A stretch of DNA of 64,000 bases, taken from the NCBI GenBank assembly GCA_030068525.1, contig JASJOS010000003.1, positions 248,001 to 312,000 on the forward strand, read 5' to 3'. The notes under the pieces were generated by a model, which worked only from the letters and a program-made list of their open reading frames with translations, was not told the origin of the DNA and made no database searches. Within the stretch, counting starts at the first letter, position 1. Each line of letters opens with the position of its first letter. Origin of the DNA: Xanthocytophaga flava (GTDB lineage Bacteria; Bacteroidota; Bacteroidia; Cytophagales; 172606-1). The position numbers were made by a program, and so were the translations under genes. This document shows positions 55,154 to 64,000 of the stretch, one piece after another.

Positions 55154-56365
55154 ATGAAAAAGCTTACTGTTACTCTTATTGCCTTGGTCTATTCCTGCAT
55201 GGTACTTGCCCAGAAAAATGTAGGTCCACCAATTTTGTTGGAAAACATGGATATGCAGGTTGTTTCGACTCATGCAGTAAACAATATGTATAATTTCAAG
55301 TTTGCCGAAGCTGAGTCTGAATTCCGCTGGTTCAAGTTTAAATATCCTGACCATCCACTTCCCTATTTTCTTATGGGTTTAAGCACTTGGTGGAAAATCA
55401 TGCCTAACGAAGACAATGAAGAATACGATGCAACATTTCTGGCGTATATGGACACTTCGATTACCAAGGCAGATAAGCTCTATGAGGAAAACGAAGAAAA
55501 TACAGAAGCATCCTTCTTTCTTGCAGCCGCCTATGCATTCAAAGGCAGATTATATTCTGACCGGAAAGATTGGGGAAAAGCGGCCTGGGCGTCCAGAAAC
55601 GCATTAAAATACCTTGAAAAGTCCCGCTCCAAGGGAGACCTTAGCCCAGAATTCTTATTTGGCGATGGACTTTACAACTACTATAGAGACTGGATCCCTG
55701 AAAACTTTCCAGCTTTGAAAACAATTCTTTGGCTATTTCCAAAAGGCAATAAAGAAGAAGGAATCAAGCAGTTGAAAGAAGTTTCCAACAACGCTTTTTA
55801 CACCCGAACAGAAGCCCAATATCATCTGATGCGGATTTATAGTGTGGAAAATCAGCTACAGAAAGCATACGAACTTTCTAAATACCTACACGAGACATTT
55901 CCTGATAACGCCTACTTCCACCGCTATTATGCACGTAGTGCCTATGCACAGGGACGTATACCAGAAGTAGAAAAAGAATCGAGAAGTATACTGGAAAAGA
56001 TTGATCAGAACATGCCAGGTTACGAAGCAGTAAGCGGACGGTATGCAAGCTATTATCTGGGATATATTGAGTACCAGTTGCATAAAAATACAGAAGTAGC
56101 AAAATCACTCTTTAAAAAAGCTGTTGCATATTCTGAATTATCAAAGGCTTATGAAAGTGCTTACTATCATAGTGCATTGATTACACTTGGTAAGATCTAT
56201 TATAAGGAGGAGAATTTACCTGAAGCAAAGAAGTACCTGGAGGTAGTTGTGAAAAGAGCAGAAAAGAAATCAGATCAGCGCAAAGAAGCAGAGAGATACC
56301 TGAAAGATATACAGAAAAAAGAAAAAGAGCAGAGGAAAGAAGAACGTAGACAGAAAAGAAAGTAG
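55154..56365 (+). CDS. Exported TPR-repeat protein
   Basis: This 403-residue protein has a cleavable signal peptide (about 1-19, VLAQ). Helical repeats (FKFAEAESEFRWFKFKYPDHPLPYFLMG, AQYHLMRIYSVENQLQKAYELSKYLHETFPDNAYFHRYYARSAYAQGR) run to residue 370. The C-terminus is very basic (KKEKEQRKEERRQKRK). TPRs mediate protein contacts, so the inferred role is a periplasmic scaffold or cargo receptor. The stop codon lies inside a terminator hairpin. No functional partner is adjacent. Confidence 0.75.
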   Translation: MKKLTVTLIALVYSCMVLAQKNVGPPILLENMDMQVVSTHAVNNMYNFKFAEAESEFRWFKFKYPDHPLPYFLMGLSTWWKIMPNEDNEEYDATFLAYMDTSITKADKLYEENEENTEASFFLAAAYAFKGRLYSDRKDWGKAAWASRNALKYLEKSRSKGDLSPEFLFGDGLYNYYRDWIPENFPALKTILWLFPKGNKEEGIKQLKEVSNNAFYTRTEAQYHLMRIYSVENQLQKAYELSKYLHETFPDNAYFHRYYARSAYAQGRIPEVEKESRSILEKIDQNMPGYEAVSGRYASYYLGYIEYQLHKNTEVAKSLFKKAVAYSELSKAYESAYYHSALITLGKIYYKEENLPEAKKYLEVVVKRAEKKSDQRKEAERYLKDIQKKEKEQRKEERRQKRK

Positions 56366-56388
56366 GCTATACTACTAAGTATAGCCTA
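56363..56388. terminator. Terminator hairpin beginning at a stop codon
   Basis: TAGGCTATACT and its exact complement enclose ACTA; the left arm starts with the TAG stop of the TPR gene. The plus-strand exit is TTTCTCTTGT. It separates convergent genes. Confidence 0.75.
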
Positions 56389-56403
56389 TTTCTCTTGTAT
56401 ACT

Positions 56404-56958
56404 TTAAGGAAATAGCGCCAGATATTTCCAAAGCGGAGCCGCCATCAGGGCCTGTAAAATTTCATTGTTATTTAACAGAGCTCTCACATCCTGCTTCGTG
56501 AGCAAATGCACCGTTATATCTTCCGTATGCTCCAATGTTGGATCCTGAAGCCATTCTACATCTGTTGCCAGAAAACAATGCGTGTAATTTGTTTGTATAC
56601 TTGGATTAGGACATATGACCATCCACTCCTGCCAGCTACCACCTCCATATCCTGTCTCTTCCATCAACTCACGCTGAGCACTTTCTAACGGAGACTTATC
56701 TGTAGGGTCGCATACACCCGCACAAAGCTCATAACTCACTTTACTTATACCATGTCTGTATTGCTTTACAAGCACTATCTTTTGATCTTTTGTAATAGCA
56801 ATTACATTAACCCAGTCCGGAAACTCAGATATATAATAAGATGCAATCTGGCTGCCATTAGGCATTTCTACTTTTTCTTTGCGAACAGTAAACCAAGGCT
56901 CTTTGGCAATATACTCGGATGCCAGGACCTTCCATGGTTGAGGATCTGGTGTAGTCAA
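56404..56958 (-). CDS. NUDIX hydrolase
   Basis: This 184-residue protein has the ADP-ribose-pyrophosphatase-like NUDIX fold. The box reads GVCDPTDKSPLESAQREL then MEETGY; the REL..EE core that binds the metal is intact, but the usual early Glu is replaced near Lys88 and spacing is one residue longer. KIVLVKQYRHGISKVSYEL upstream is typical of NDP-sugar or ADP-ribose hydrolases. The only start in frame is TTG at 56958, so the N-terminus is uncertain. It lies 89 nt downstream of the Lrp/AsnC gene. Confidence 0.8.
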   Translation of the reverse strand: MTTPDPQPWKVLASEYIAKEPWFTVRKEKVEMPNGSQIASYYISEFPDWVNVIAITKDQKIVLVKQYRHGISKVSYELCAGVCDPTDKSPLESAQRELMEETGYGGGSWQEWMVICPNPSIQTNYTHCFLATDVEWLQDPTLEHTEDITVHLLTKQDVRALLNNNEILQALMAAPLWKYLALFP

Positions 56959-57047
56959 AGGAGGTAAAATAGTTGAAGTTGAAAAACAAAGATAGGCATC
57001 TGATGAAAAATTTTTTTTTATCAGACTAGGGAATCCTATAAGAGTTA

Positions 57048-57524
57048 TTACTTATCAGGTGGGATTGGTAGTACCTTGCTATTCTTAAAAGTAGACAGAA
57101 TAACCATTGACTGAGTACTGTCTACTTCTTCAATTTCATTTACCTTTTCCAGCATTAATTTCTGGTAAGAAGGAATATCTTTTGTGATCACTTTTAACAA
57201 AAAATCACCACTACCTGTGATATGGTGACATTCTATAATCTCGTCAATATCACTAATTTTACGCACGAAAGCATCAATATATGACTTTCTATGACCAACA
57301 AGAGTTACCTGTACAAAAGTGGTAACACCTAAACCTATTTTCTCTGTATCTAATTGGGCATGGTAGCTGCGTATTAGTCCCGCAGTTTCGAGTTTCTTAA
57401 CTCTTTCGAGTGTTGGTGCTGGAGAAAGGCCTATCTCTTTGGAAAGTTGTGCATTTGTAATTTTGGCATTAGCCTGTAAAATTTCAAGTATTTTACGGTC
57501 TATCTGATCAAGTTTGAAAGCCAT
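57048..57524 (-). CDS. Lrp/AsnC-family transcriptional regulator
   Basis: This 158-residue regulator has an N-terminal winged HTH (about 5-60, LDQIDRKILEILQANAKITNAQLSKEIGLSPAPTLERVKKLE) and the C-terminal RAM ligand-binding domain (about 70-150, with HHITGSGDFLLKVITKD). Members sense amino acids and often autoregulate. A dyad with half-site TTATTCT lies about 110 bp upstream, next to a candidate promoter. The effector is unknown; ilvE is 50 kb away in the window. Confidence 0.9.
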   Translation of the reverse strand: MAFKLDQIDRKILEILQANAKITNAQLSKEIGLSPAPTLERVKKLETAGLIRSYHAQLDTEKIGLGVTTFVQVTLVGHRKSYIDAFVRKISDIDEIIECHHITGSGDFLLKVITKDIPSYQKLMLEKVNEIEEVDSTQSMVILSTFKNSKVLPIPPDK

Positions 57525-57833
57525 GGGTGAAAAAATAAAATTTGGTACCTGGAATTAGTTATATAATTTTTTCTTTATAAAATTAAAATTTGCCTATAAA
57601 CAAATCTTTGCTTATGCAAAAATAACATATTTTATTCTAACTATTTCAGAATAACGCAAAATAAAACCAGGTAGTATTCTGTTATTAGAGCTTATTATTT
57701 GTTTAAGTACAAATACTCTATTGAATAACAGCCACCTATCAATGTAAAAATATTTTTTCAACAGCGGCAAAATTAAAAAAAATATCTACTATTACTTAGT
57801 AAGCTCAGAATAGTATAATAACAATACTATTGC
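57525..57833. other. Intergenic region upstream of the Lrp/AsnC gene
   Basis: 309 bp, very AT-rich. Apart from the candidate promoter and dyad at 57617-57654 nothing is recognised. Confidence 0.4.
57617..57654 (-). promoter_or_regulatory. Candidate promoter and operator of the Lrp/AsnC gene
   Basis: Minus-strand TATTTTTG (57617-57624) matches a -7 box. Just upstream of it lies the inverted repeat TTATTCT (57632-57638) and AGAATAA (57648-57654) separated by 9 nt, where an Lrp-type dimer could bind. Both are inferred. Confidence 0.35.
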
Positions 57834-58340
57834 TTAATCAGGTTTTGAAAAGGAAAGTTGTTCCTGAATCTGTAACTTACTAAGGCTGCAGTTAATCCAT
57901 TCCCCATCAAAATGTGCATTATATTTCTTATAAAATTCAATGGCAGGAGTATTCCAGTCTAATACCTGCCATAACATTCCATTACAGTTTGTCTCCAATG
58001 AAACCTGCATGGTTGCATTAAATAACATTCGCCCTATTTTTTTTCCACGATGCGGCTCCGTTACCACGATATCTTCCAGATATAAGCGCTTCCCCTTCCA
58101 GGTAGAATATCTAAAATAGTAGACAGAAATTCCTACTATTTCTTTTTCCAATTCTGCAACAATCAATCCATATACAGGTTGTGGCCCAAAACCATCTTCC
58201 AGCATTTTTTCTTCTGTGTTTTCTACTTCGTCTGGAGCTTTTTCATACTCAGCCAATTCTTTCACTAATCTCAGCATGGAAGGAATATCTTCGGGAGTAC
58301 CCTTCCGTATAATTATATCGGGAAAATTTGTTGCATTCAT
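57834..58340 (-). CDS. GNAT-family N-acetyltransferase, diamine-type
   Basis: This 168-residue acetyltransferase has the acetyl-CoA loop VVTEPHRGKKIGRMLFNA (about 90-107) and the pattern IRKGTPEDIPSMLRLVKELAEYEKAPDEV at the start, LYLEDIVV and LDWNTPAIEFYKKYNA near the end. These match the spermidine/thialysine (SSAT-like) subgroup, so a small polyamine or lysine analogue is a possible substrate (family inference). Confidence 0.85.
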   Translation of the reverse strand: MNATNFPDIIIRKGTPEDIPSMLRLVKELAEYEKAPDEVENTEEKMLEDGFGPQPVYGLIVAELEKEIVGISVYYFRYSTWKGKRLYLEDIVVTEPHRGKKIGRMLFNATMQVSLETNCNGMLWQVLDWNTPAIEFYKKYNAHFDGEWINCSLSKLQIQEQLSFSKPD

Positions 58341-58639
58341 GTTTGTGACAGAAAATCAGATGTAGGTTAGAGTCTATTTATAGTGTCAAAGGTAAGGAGA
58401 AAAGAAAGTATGTTGTAAACATGCAAAACAGAAGTAATAACAACAAAAAGCAACTCTTTTTTATCGCTTTCATTTTCAATAGATTGTCTGTTTGCTTCTC
58501 TTTTGCAAATAATCTATTTTTGATTAAATACTTAACTCACAACTTCTCTGTAAAATGTAAGGTAATGATATGTTTTGCACAGTTAATGGCCTGTAATTAA
58601 ATGTATTTTTAATAATACTTATTTCGACAGCAGAGAATA
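58341..58639. other. Intergenic region between divergent genes
   Basis: About 300 bp, AT-rich; no ORF, RNA gene or clear promoter pair. Confidence 0.4.
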
Positions 58640-59980
58640 ATGAAAAAAATAATAGAGGTTTTTAACAAATTCATATCTGTAAAAAATCCACCCAAAAACC
58701 GTCTTATACTTATTGCACTGTTAGTTGTGACAGTTATTCTGGCGGTTGTATTGCGTCTGAGCTACAAAAGTTTTTATAATCAGGATAGTGATCTGGAAAA
58801 AATGATGGCATCTCAAGAAGTAATAAATGATACAGAAAAGTTGATGCACACTATTCTTCTCAACGAAGCAACCCGAGTAGCTTACACCCATAACAAGCAA
58901 AAAGACAGCATTGATTATCAGAATGTTGAAAACTTAATTGATACTATAGCACTTAGAGTTGTAACAGACCCTTATCAAACAGTAAACATTACAGCTCTCG
59001 GAGAATTGGTAACAGACAGGAGGGAAAAGATAAAGCAGAATCAAAGCCTCAAAAAAAACACACTAACAGATTCCGTTTATGTTGTCAAAATAAAAGAGAC
59101 TGCTGCTCAGCTGGTAGAATTGGAAACACTTAAAATGAATAATTTTCGTAGAGCGGCTATTGAACAGCAAAAAAGATCCCTGTATTTAAATATTGTATCT
59201 GTAAGCATTGCATTGCTTTTTGGCTTAGTTAGCCTTTTTATATTTTTCCGTGATAGAGAAGAACGTTTAAAAGTAGAGTCTAATCTAACAGAACTGAATC
59301 TGAATAAAGATAAATTCTTTTCAATCATTAGTCACGATCTAAGAGGTCCAACATCAAATATTGTACGCCTTTCTGAATTTCTACTCGAACCGAATCTAGC
59401 TGAAACAGATCAAAAATCAATGACATTACATCTGCATAAGGCAGCACAGAACCTACAGAAGCTATTAGAGAATCTACTTAGTTGGGCGAAGTTCCAGATG
59501 GGGCGTCTTGACTTTATGCCAGCCCCTGTAGATCTATACAATCTTACCAATGAAAGTGTGGCACAAATTGCAACCATGGCAGCAGACAAAGCCATAGTAA
59601 TTAAAAATCAGGTATCACCCAGAACGTATGCATTTGCAGATGATCAGATGATTATGATGGTACTGAGAAATCTTTTGGTGAATGCCATCAAGTTTACCAA
59701 TCAATCAGGAACAGTTAAGATACAGGCAAAAGAAACACCAGAGCAGGTAGAAATATCTGTTATAGATAATGGAATAGGAATGGATGCAGACACAACTGAT
59801 AAGCTTTTTCAGCTAGGTAATCATTTTACAACACTAGGAACATCAAATGAGAAAGGCTCCGGCCTTGGACTTATACTTTGTATGGAACTACTGGAAAAGA
59901 ACAATGGTACAATTCGTGTAACCAGCGAACAAGGCAAAGGATCTGTATTCACGTTTTCTTTACCTAAACTAGGTAGGTAG
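58640..59980 (+). CDS. Membrane sensor histidine kinase
   Basis: This 446-residue kinase has TM1 (about 22-40), an unclassified helical periplasmic sensor domain (about 45-180), TM2 (about 181-203), a short coiled linker, HisKA with phospho-acceptor His232 in SIISHDLRGP, and an HATPase domain (LRNLLVNAIKFTNQ, DNGIGM, GSGLGLILCMELLEKN). No response-regulator gene is adjacent, so it is an orphan. Its catalytic end closely resembles the partial kinase at 63421-64000. Confidence 0.9.
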   Translation: MKKIIEVFNKFISVKNPPKNRLILIALLVVTVILAVVLRLSYKSFYNQDSDLEKMMASQEVINDTEKLMHTILLNEATRVAYTHNKQKDSIDYQNVENLIDTIALRVVTDPYQTVNITALGELVTDRREKIKQNQSLKKNTLTDSVYVVKIKETAAQLVELETLKMNNFRRAAIEQQKRSLYLNIVSVSIALLFGLVSLFIFFRDREERLKVESNLTELNLNKDKFFSIISHDLRGPTSNIVRLSEFLLEPNLAETDQKSMTLHLHKAAQNLQKLLENLLSWAKFQMGRLDFMPAPVDLYNLTNESVAQIATMAADKAIVIKNQVSPRTYAFADDQMIMMVLRNLLVNAIKFTNQSGTVKIQAKETPEQVEISVIDNGIGMDADTTDKLFQLGNHFTTLGTSNEKGSGLGLILCMELLEKNNGTIRVTSEQGKGSVFTFSLPKLGR

Positions 59981-60448
59981 TTTGTTATTGCAGATCCAGA
60001 ATATGATATAAATCATCTATCTTTCCTGAATCGATATAAGTTTGATTGGTAACAAATTTGTAGATCCTTAAGTAACTTATTAATTCTTCTGTCAAAATCT
60101 CACATCTTTATCTATCTGATAAATTTCAGAGAAAATATTATTTTTCTGATTTACACTAGTTTATAGTGCGTATTCAATCTGTTACGTGTAGAAGTGCAAT
60201 TACTTATCCTGCATAGAAACTATATTCAAATCTATATTTAGCATCCTACAACCATTTAGTATAACTAACAGGATCTTATTCAAAGAAACTTAACCTTATT
60301 AAAGAAAATCATTATAAAGTACTATCAATAACATATTATAAACAAATGCCATATGTGTAATAAAAGTACTGTATATGATTCTTATTTCAGATCGGTTATC
60401 ATGAAATTTGTTCAAATCTCCTTTTCTTAAAGGCAAACGGGTAATCAA
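59981..60448. other. Long intergenic region before the membrane GAF gene
   Basis: About 470 bp, AT-rich. It contains a TAAGTTTG box near 60038 and the palindrome ACAAATTTGT near 60053, neither convincing. No ORF, tRNA or hairpin terminator recognised. Confidence 0.4.
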
Positions 60449-62170
60449 ATGAATGTATTAAACATTATTACCAGTACTGGTGTCAAAGCAACTCAAACCG
60501 AGTATATACAGGATAAGATTCGCATATCTAATTCAGTTGCATTGATTGGCTTTGTGGCTTCCTTTGTGAACGTTTTGGTTACCTATAATCATTCGGATGT
60601 ATTACGAAATGGTTACATAGTTAACTCTGTGTTTTTTGCAGTAATTGTGGCTCTTAATGCCTTTGGTTTTTATTCTTTTTCTAGAATAATGACTTGCTTG
60701 TTTACAAGTATATCTACCACATTACTGTATATTTTGCTCCAACCTTCCAATGGAGAATATATAACAGGCTTAATTATTGTAATGGTCATTATCACGATCA
60801 TTCCCTGGCTATTATTTGATCTTTCAGAAAGATGGAAGCTTACATTTACACTAAGTATTCATATCATTTGTCTGTTGTGCAATCATATTGGAGGAGATTG
60901 GATTGAAACAGGAGTCGATTATTCTTTTATTCAAACATCAGAACAGATCTTCTTATATGCGTTTACTAGTATTATGGTTCTTTCAGCAGGATTATACGTT
61001 TTGCAAAAAAGCCATCAGAATACTATTACAAATAGTAGTAAACTAATTGATACAATGCAGTCCCAGCAACTTTTACTACAGGAGAAAGAAGAGAAGCTGA
61101 ATAGCTATATTAAAGAAGTAGAAGAGAATCAACGTATAAATCAACAGCGGCAATGGGTATCAGACGGACTTGCCATGTTTGCAGATATATTACGCAAAGA
61201 GAGTAATGACACAGTCCATCTATATGAAATACTAATTTCCAAACTGGTAAAATACATCAACGCAAACCAGGGAAGCTTATTTCTGGTTCAAAGTGAGAAT
61301 ACTCAGGATACATTTATTGAACTGATTGCCTGTTATGCTTATGAACGAAAGAAATACCTAAAAAAGCGCGTTGAAATTGGTGAAGGTCTGGTAGGGCAAG
61401 CAGTACAGGAAATTGACACATTATACTTAACAGACCTTCCTCAGGATTATATCCAGATTACCTCCGGGTTAGGCAAAGCGAATCCTACCTGCTTAACAAT
61501 CATTCCACTGAAAGTAAATGACAAAGTTGAAGGTGTACTAGAAATAGCATCATTCGAAGAAATCCCCCTATATCAACGGGAATTTCTGGAAAAAATAGGA
61601 GAGAGTATTGCCTCGACGATTGCAACTACAAGAATCAACGAAAGAACCAAACAACTATTGGAAGCATCTCAGTGGCAAACTGAGCAAATGCGCAGTCAAG
61701 AAGAAGAAATGCGCCAGAACATGGAAGAACTGGCTGCTACACAAGAAGAAATGGAGCGAAAAACAAGAGAGATGGAGGAGTTATATGCTCAATCAAAACT
61801 AAGAGAGAGTGACCTTGTAAATAGTTTGGAGTTACTGGAAATTACCCGGCGGGAGATGGAAACGAAACAACTTGAAATTGAACAACTATTACATGAAGCT
61901 CACAGGAATGAGGAACAATTACGCCAGCAAGAGGAAACATTACGGGCAACACTGGAGGAGATTCAACTGACCAAAGAAGAACTTCAGATAAAGAATGGTG
62001 AGATTGAACGCACAAAGCGAGAAGAAAAAGCACGGGCAGATGCACTGATTGAGTCGCAAAAGAAGATTATGCAGAAAGTGCTTGATAAACAAAAAATAAA
62101 AGAAAGTGAAATGCAGCAGAAGATAAATACATTACAACAAGAAGTTGAGATGCACAAAAACAAACTTTGA
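60449..62170 (+). CDS. Membrane GAF-domain protein with long coiled-coil tail
   Basis: This 573-residue protein has six TM helices (about 25-195), a coiled linker, a GAF domain (about 230-395) and a coiled coil running to the C-terminus (about 400-573). The tail contains the same EEEMRQNMEEL and ATQEEMERK motifs as the 34839-36485 protein; the GAF domains are also alike (KVNDKVEGVLEIASF versus KVNDQVYGVLEIASF). No enzymatic output domain is present. The TGA stop shares two bases with the left end of the inverted-repeat element, so the C-terminus may have been set by its insertion. Confidence 0.85.
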   Translation: MNVLNIITSTGVKATQTEYIQDKIRISNSVALIGFVASFVNVLVTYNHSDVLRNGYIVNSVFFAVIVALNAFGFYSFSRIMTCLFTSISTTLLYILLQPSNGEYITGLIIVMVIITIIPWLLFDLSERWKLTFTLSIHIICLLCNHIGGDWIETGVDYSFIQTSEQIFLYAFTSIMVLSAGLYVLQKSHQNTITNSSKLIDTMQSQQLLLQEKEEKLNSYIKEVEENQRINQQRQWVSDGLAMFADILRKESNDTVHLYEILISKLVKYINANQGSLFLVQSENTQDTFIELIACYAYERKKYLKKRVEIGEGLVGQAVQEIDTLYLTDLPQDYIQITSGLGKANPTCLTIIPLKVNDKVEGVLEIASFEEIPLYQREFLEKIGESIASTIATTRINERTKQLLEASQWQTEQMRSQEEEMRQNMEELAATQEEMERKTREMEELYAQSKLRESDLVNSLELLEITRREMETKQLEIEQLLHEAHRNEEQLRQQEETLRATLEEIQLTKEELQIKNGEIERTKREEKARADALIESQKKIMQKVLDKQKIKESEMQQKINTLQQEVEMHKNKL

Positions 62171-62338
62171 AGTTGTTTAGGATAATTTTAAAGAAGCTCA
62201 ACGAGCAGATTTTAGAGCGAACCGAGTTCTTTACCTATAAACCAATCGCAACATAGCAAAAGCTATGGGCCGAAAAATAGGCGAAGGTGCAGCATAAAAT
62301 ATGTCTTTGCAGCTTATAAAATTATTTTAAACAACTTC
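62169..62338. repeat. Inverted-repeat-bounded element, copy B (MITE-like)
   Basis: This 170-bp segment starts with GAAGTTGTTTA and ends with the complement TAAACAACTTC; imperfect complementarity extends to about 23 bp. Inside are TAAAGAAGCTCAACGAGCA and other blocks shared with copy A, plus a small CATAGC/GCTATG hairpin. Its ends differ from copy A by G-to-A and C-to-T changes matched by complementary changes on the other side. Confidence 0.75.
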
Positions 62339-62383
62339 TTTCTTAACAAGAATGAACGTCAACATTTACAGATAAGTATTTGC

Positions 62384-63328
62384 TTATTTTTGAAGACTTT
62401 CTATTTCCCGTTGTAGTTCAGCTACTAATGCCATTAGTCTTTCCAGTGGCAAAGAAGTCTTAGGCTCTGGCATTGATAAGCCAATGTATTGGCGAGCTTC
62501 CCATAATTCCAATACGTCTTTTACAGGCACTTCAATGGTAGGAATAGTTGCAGAGTCTGATAAAAGTAGAATTGTTCCCTTGATTTTTACATGGTTATAA
62601 ATACGTCTGTATAAAATACCTTGTTTGTGTAATACAATGATATAATGTTGTCCATCCCGAATATCATACCAGTTAGGAGTAAATTCTCCGATTACAGTAG
62701 CTCCGGCTACAGGAAAATCACTTCCAACTTCAAATGCCCGATATTTTCCTGATGGTAAAGTAGGTAGTGAAAGCTGAGGAAGCTTTTCCAGATAGTCTTT
62801 GTATGCATAACCTGTCAGATAGCCTGCGACATCTTTTTGAGCAATCCAGAAAACCTCTTCATTCAGGCTTTTCTGAAATAGAGAAGATTGAGGTTTTTGG
62901 AACAAATCACTGGATGGAGGAGTATAAGGTGTATTAGTATTAACGGGTTCAGTCTTATGTGTAGGTGTAAATGTTGAAGAAGTAAGTATCGGATTCTCAG
63001 CTTGTGGCTGATAATATTTGTCGATAATGGATGCTACAGGTTTAGGAGGATTAGGATCATTTGGTTCCATTAACTGTGGTGCAGGCTGAGGTATAGGTAT
63101 CCCTTGCTTTTCCCGTAAGTTCCGAATATCATTTTTTATCAGATTATCTACTGTAGTACCAAAAATTTTAGCTATGTTAGTAAGATTCTCCAGATTTGGA
63201 TTTGCTCTACCTTCTTCATAAGCACCTAACAAGGATCGTTTTATTCCAATTTTACGGGCAAATTGTTCCTGTGTTAACCCGTTCATCCTACGAAGATATT
63301 TGATATTGTTGGCGATAACTTCAGACAT
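62384..63328 (-). CDS. XRE-family regulator with S24-like C-terminus
   Basis: This 314-residue protein has an N-terminal XRE HTH (about 5-62, NIKYLRRMNGLTQEQFARKIGIKRSLLGAYEEGRANP), a long Pro/Asn/Thr-rich linker (about 75-155) and a C-terminal LexA/S24-like fold (about 190-280, YRAFEVGSDFPVAGATVIGEF, IIVLHKQGILYRRIYN). The canonical GDSM serine motif reads GSDF and the dyad Lys is not certain, so self-cleavage is doubtful. Similar regulators are chromosomal in Bacteroidota, so it does not by itself mark a prophage. Confidence 0.85.
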   Translation of the reverse strand: MSEVIANNIKYLRRMNGLTQEQFARKIGIKRSLLGAYEEGRANPNLENLTNIAKIFGTTVDNLIKNDIRNLREKQGIPIPQPAPQLMEPNDPNPPKPVASIIDKYYQPQAENPILTSSTFTPTHKTEPVNTNTPYTPPSSDLFQKPQSSLFQKSLNEEVFWIAQKDVAGYLTGYAYKDYLEKLPQLSLPTLPSGKYRAFEVGSDFPVAGATVIGEFTPNWYDIRDGQHYIIVLHKQGILYRRIYNHVKIKGTILLLSDSATIPTIEVPVKDVLELWEARQYIGLSMPEPKTSLPLERLMALVAELQREIESLQK

Positions 63329-63420
63329 AGAGCAATCTGTTTGATAAAACTTTTAGCAAAAGTACAAAAACTTACTATTTCTCAGGAGAATTATTAAAGA
63401 GTAAAGTTGAAGGAAAATAA

Positions 63421-64000
63421 CTATTGTCCCTCTGTGGACACTAGCACTTGGGCTGGTACTGTAAACCAAAATGTAGTACCTTTTCCTACTTCACTGACAA
63501 CTCCAATTTCACCACCATTTCTGTTTACAAATTCCTGGCATAATATCAGACCTAACCCTGTTCCATTCTCATTAGCTGTACCATTTGTAGTATGGTATGT
63601 ATCTATCCTGAATAGCTTCTGCAAATCATTCGGTGAAATACCAATTCCGTTATCAGTAATAGAGATTTCGATTAGGTTATCTTTGTAATTCGTTGAAATA
63701 ATGACATTTCCTCCTATGTGCGAAAATTTGATCGCATTATCAACCAAATTTCGAAGAGTAAACAATAACATGTTTTTATCTGCATAGATATGATTATCTG
63801 AGGATACATTTACTAAAAGATGTACTCCTTTGTTAGAGGCCATTACTCCTACTGTTGCTATTAATTCATGAATTATATCATCAAGTAAAAGTAGCTCCGG
63901 TTCATATCGGATACCACCACGTTGTGTTCGAGACCAGTGCAGAAGGTTTTCAACTAAATCCAATACACTTTTTACACTGGTATTCATATCCTGAACAAAC
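63421..64000 (-). CDS. Sensor histidine kinase, C-terminal part (runs off the window)
   Basis: The frame is open to the window edge, so the N-terminus is missing. Visible are the end of HisKA (LVENLLHWSRTQRGG) and the HATPase domain: LRNLVDNAIKFS (N box), ITDNGIGISP (G1), NGTGLGLILCQEFVNRNGG (G2). The order and residues resemble the kinase at 58640-59980. The catalytic domain is intact. Confidence 0.9.
   Translation of the reverse strand, partial: FVQDMNTSVKSVLDLVENLLHWSRTQRGGIRYEPELLLLDDIIHELIATVGVMASNKGVHLLVNVSSDNHIYADKNMLLFTLRNLVDNAIKFSHIGGNVIISTNYKDNLIEISITDNGIGISPNDLQKLFRIDTYHTTNGTANENGTGLGLILCQEFVNRNGGEIGVVSEVGKGTTFWFTVPAQVLVSTEGQ

Noticed and set aside
59981..60448. tRNA or structured RNA in the long intergenic gap
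   Set aside because: No TPsiC-arm-like GGTTCRANYCC, no CCA end and no strong hairpin was found by eye.
62384..63328. XRE/S24-like regulator as a sign of a prophage
   Set aside because: No phage structural, integrase or lysis genes nearby, and such regulators are common chromosomal genes in this phylum.

Overview
The window looks like chromosomal DNA of an aerobic or facultative Bacteroidota, most likely Cytophagales (inference from gene content, not from a marker gene). It is AT-rich. Several start regions carry the Bacteroidota -7 box TAnnTTTG, Shine-Dalgarno sites are mostly absent, and lipoproteins, OmpA-like domains, DUF4240/DUF4348 proteins and large hybrid sensor kinases are common. 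I recognised no rRNA, tRNA, CRISPR array, transposase or prophage.

Layout. 0-8 kb: an RND/MMPL-type exporter, a small membrane protein, class I aldolase (fbaB), accD, a Sel1-repeat lipoprotein and ilvE. 8.1-14.8 kb: a minus-strand cluster of six genes whose combination I cannot match to a named system. In transcription order it encodes a soluble coiled-coil protein, a two-TM PspA/TelA-like coiled-coil protein, a membrane-anchored Ppx/GppA-like ASKHA protein, a membrane-anchored solute-binding/OmpA fusion, a NitT/TauT-type ABC permease and its ATPase. 15-23 kb: thioesterase, acetyltransferase, the Prc/Tsp protease, a 36-residue membrane protein with its own promoter and terminator, TPR and YfiR-like proteins, then a small accessory patch with a frameshifted DUF4348 lipoprotein and an HNH protein. 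23-33 kb: a hybrid histidine kinase, then a storage-polysaccharide region with glgB and a GH57/DUF3536 glycosidase.

33-49 kb: an OmpH/Skp-like chaperone, a c-haem DUF3365 lipoprotein beside a HAMP-GAF coiled-coil sensor, the 2-oxoglutarate dehydrogenase operon (sucA-sucB-lipoprotein-lpdA), an AstE/AspA-like deacylase with a short endonuclease V, an OpuB-type permease-binding protein fusion, and a DUF4240 protein. 49-55 kb: smc, hpt, and a membrane protein that reads as a truncated, catalytically dead relative of proton-pumping pyrophosphatase. 55-64 kb: TPR protein, NUDIX, Lrp/AsnC, GNAT, two sensor kinases (the second cut by the window end), a membrane GAF coiled-coil protein and an XRE regulator.

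The best candidates for something new are the 8.1-14.8 kb envelope cluster, the degenerate pyrophosphatase-like gene at 53.6-54.9 kb, and a short inverted-repeat element present as two diverged copies (44.05 and 62.17 kb) whose ends differ by complementary changes.
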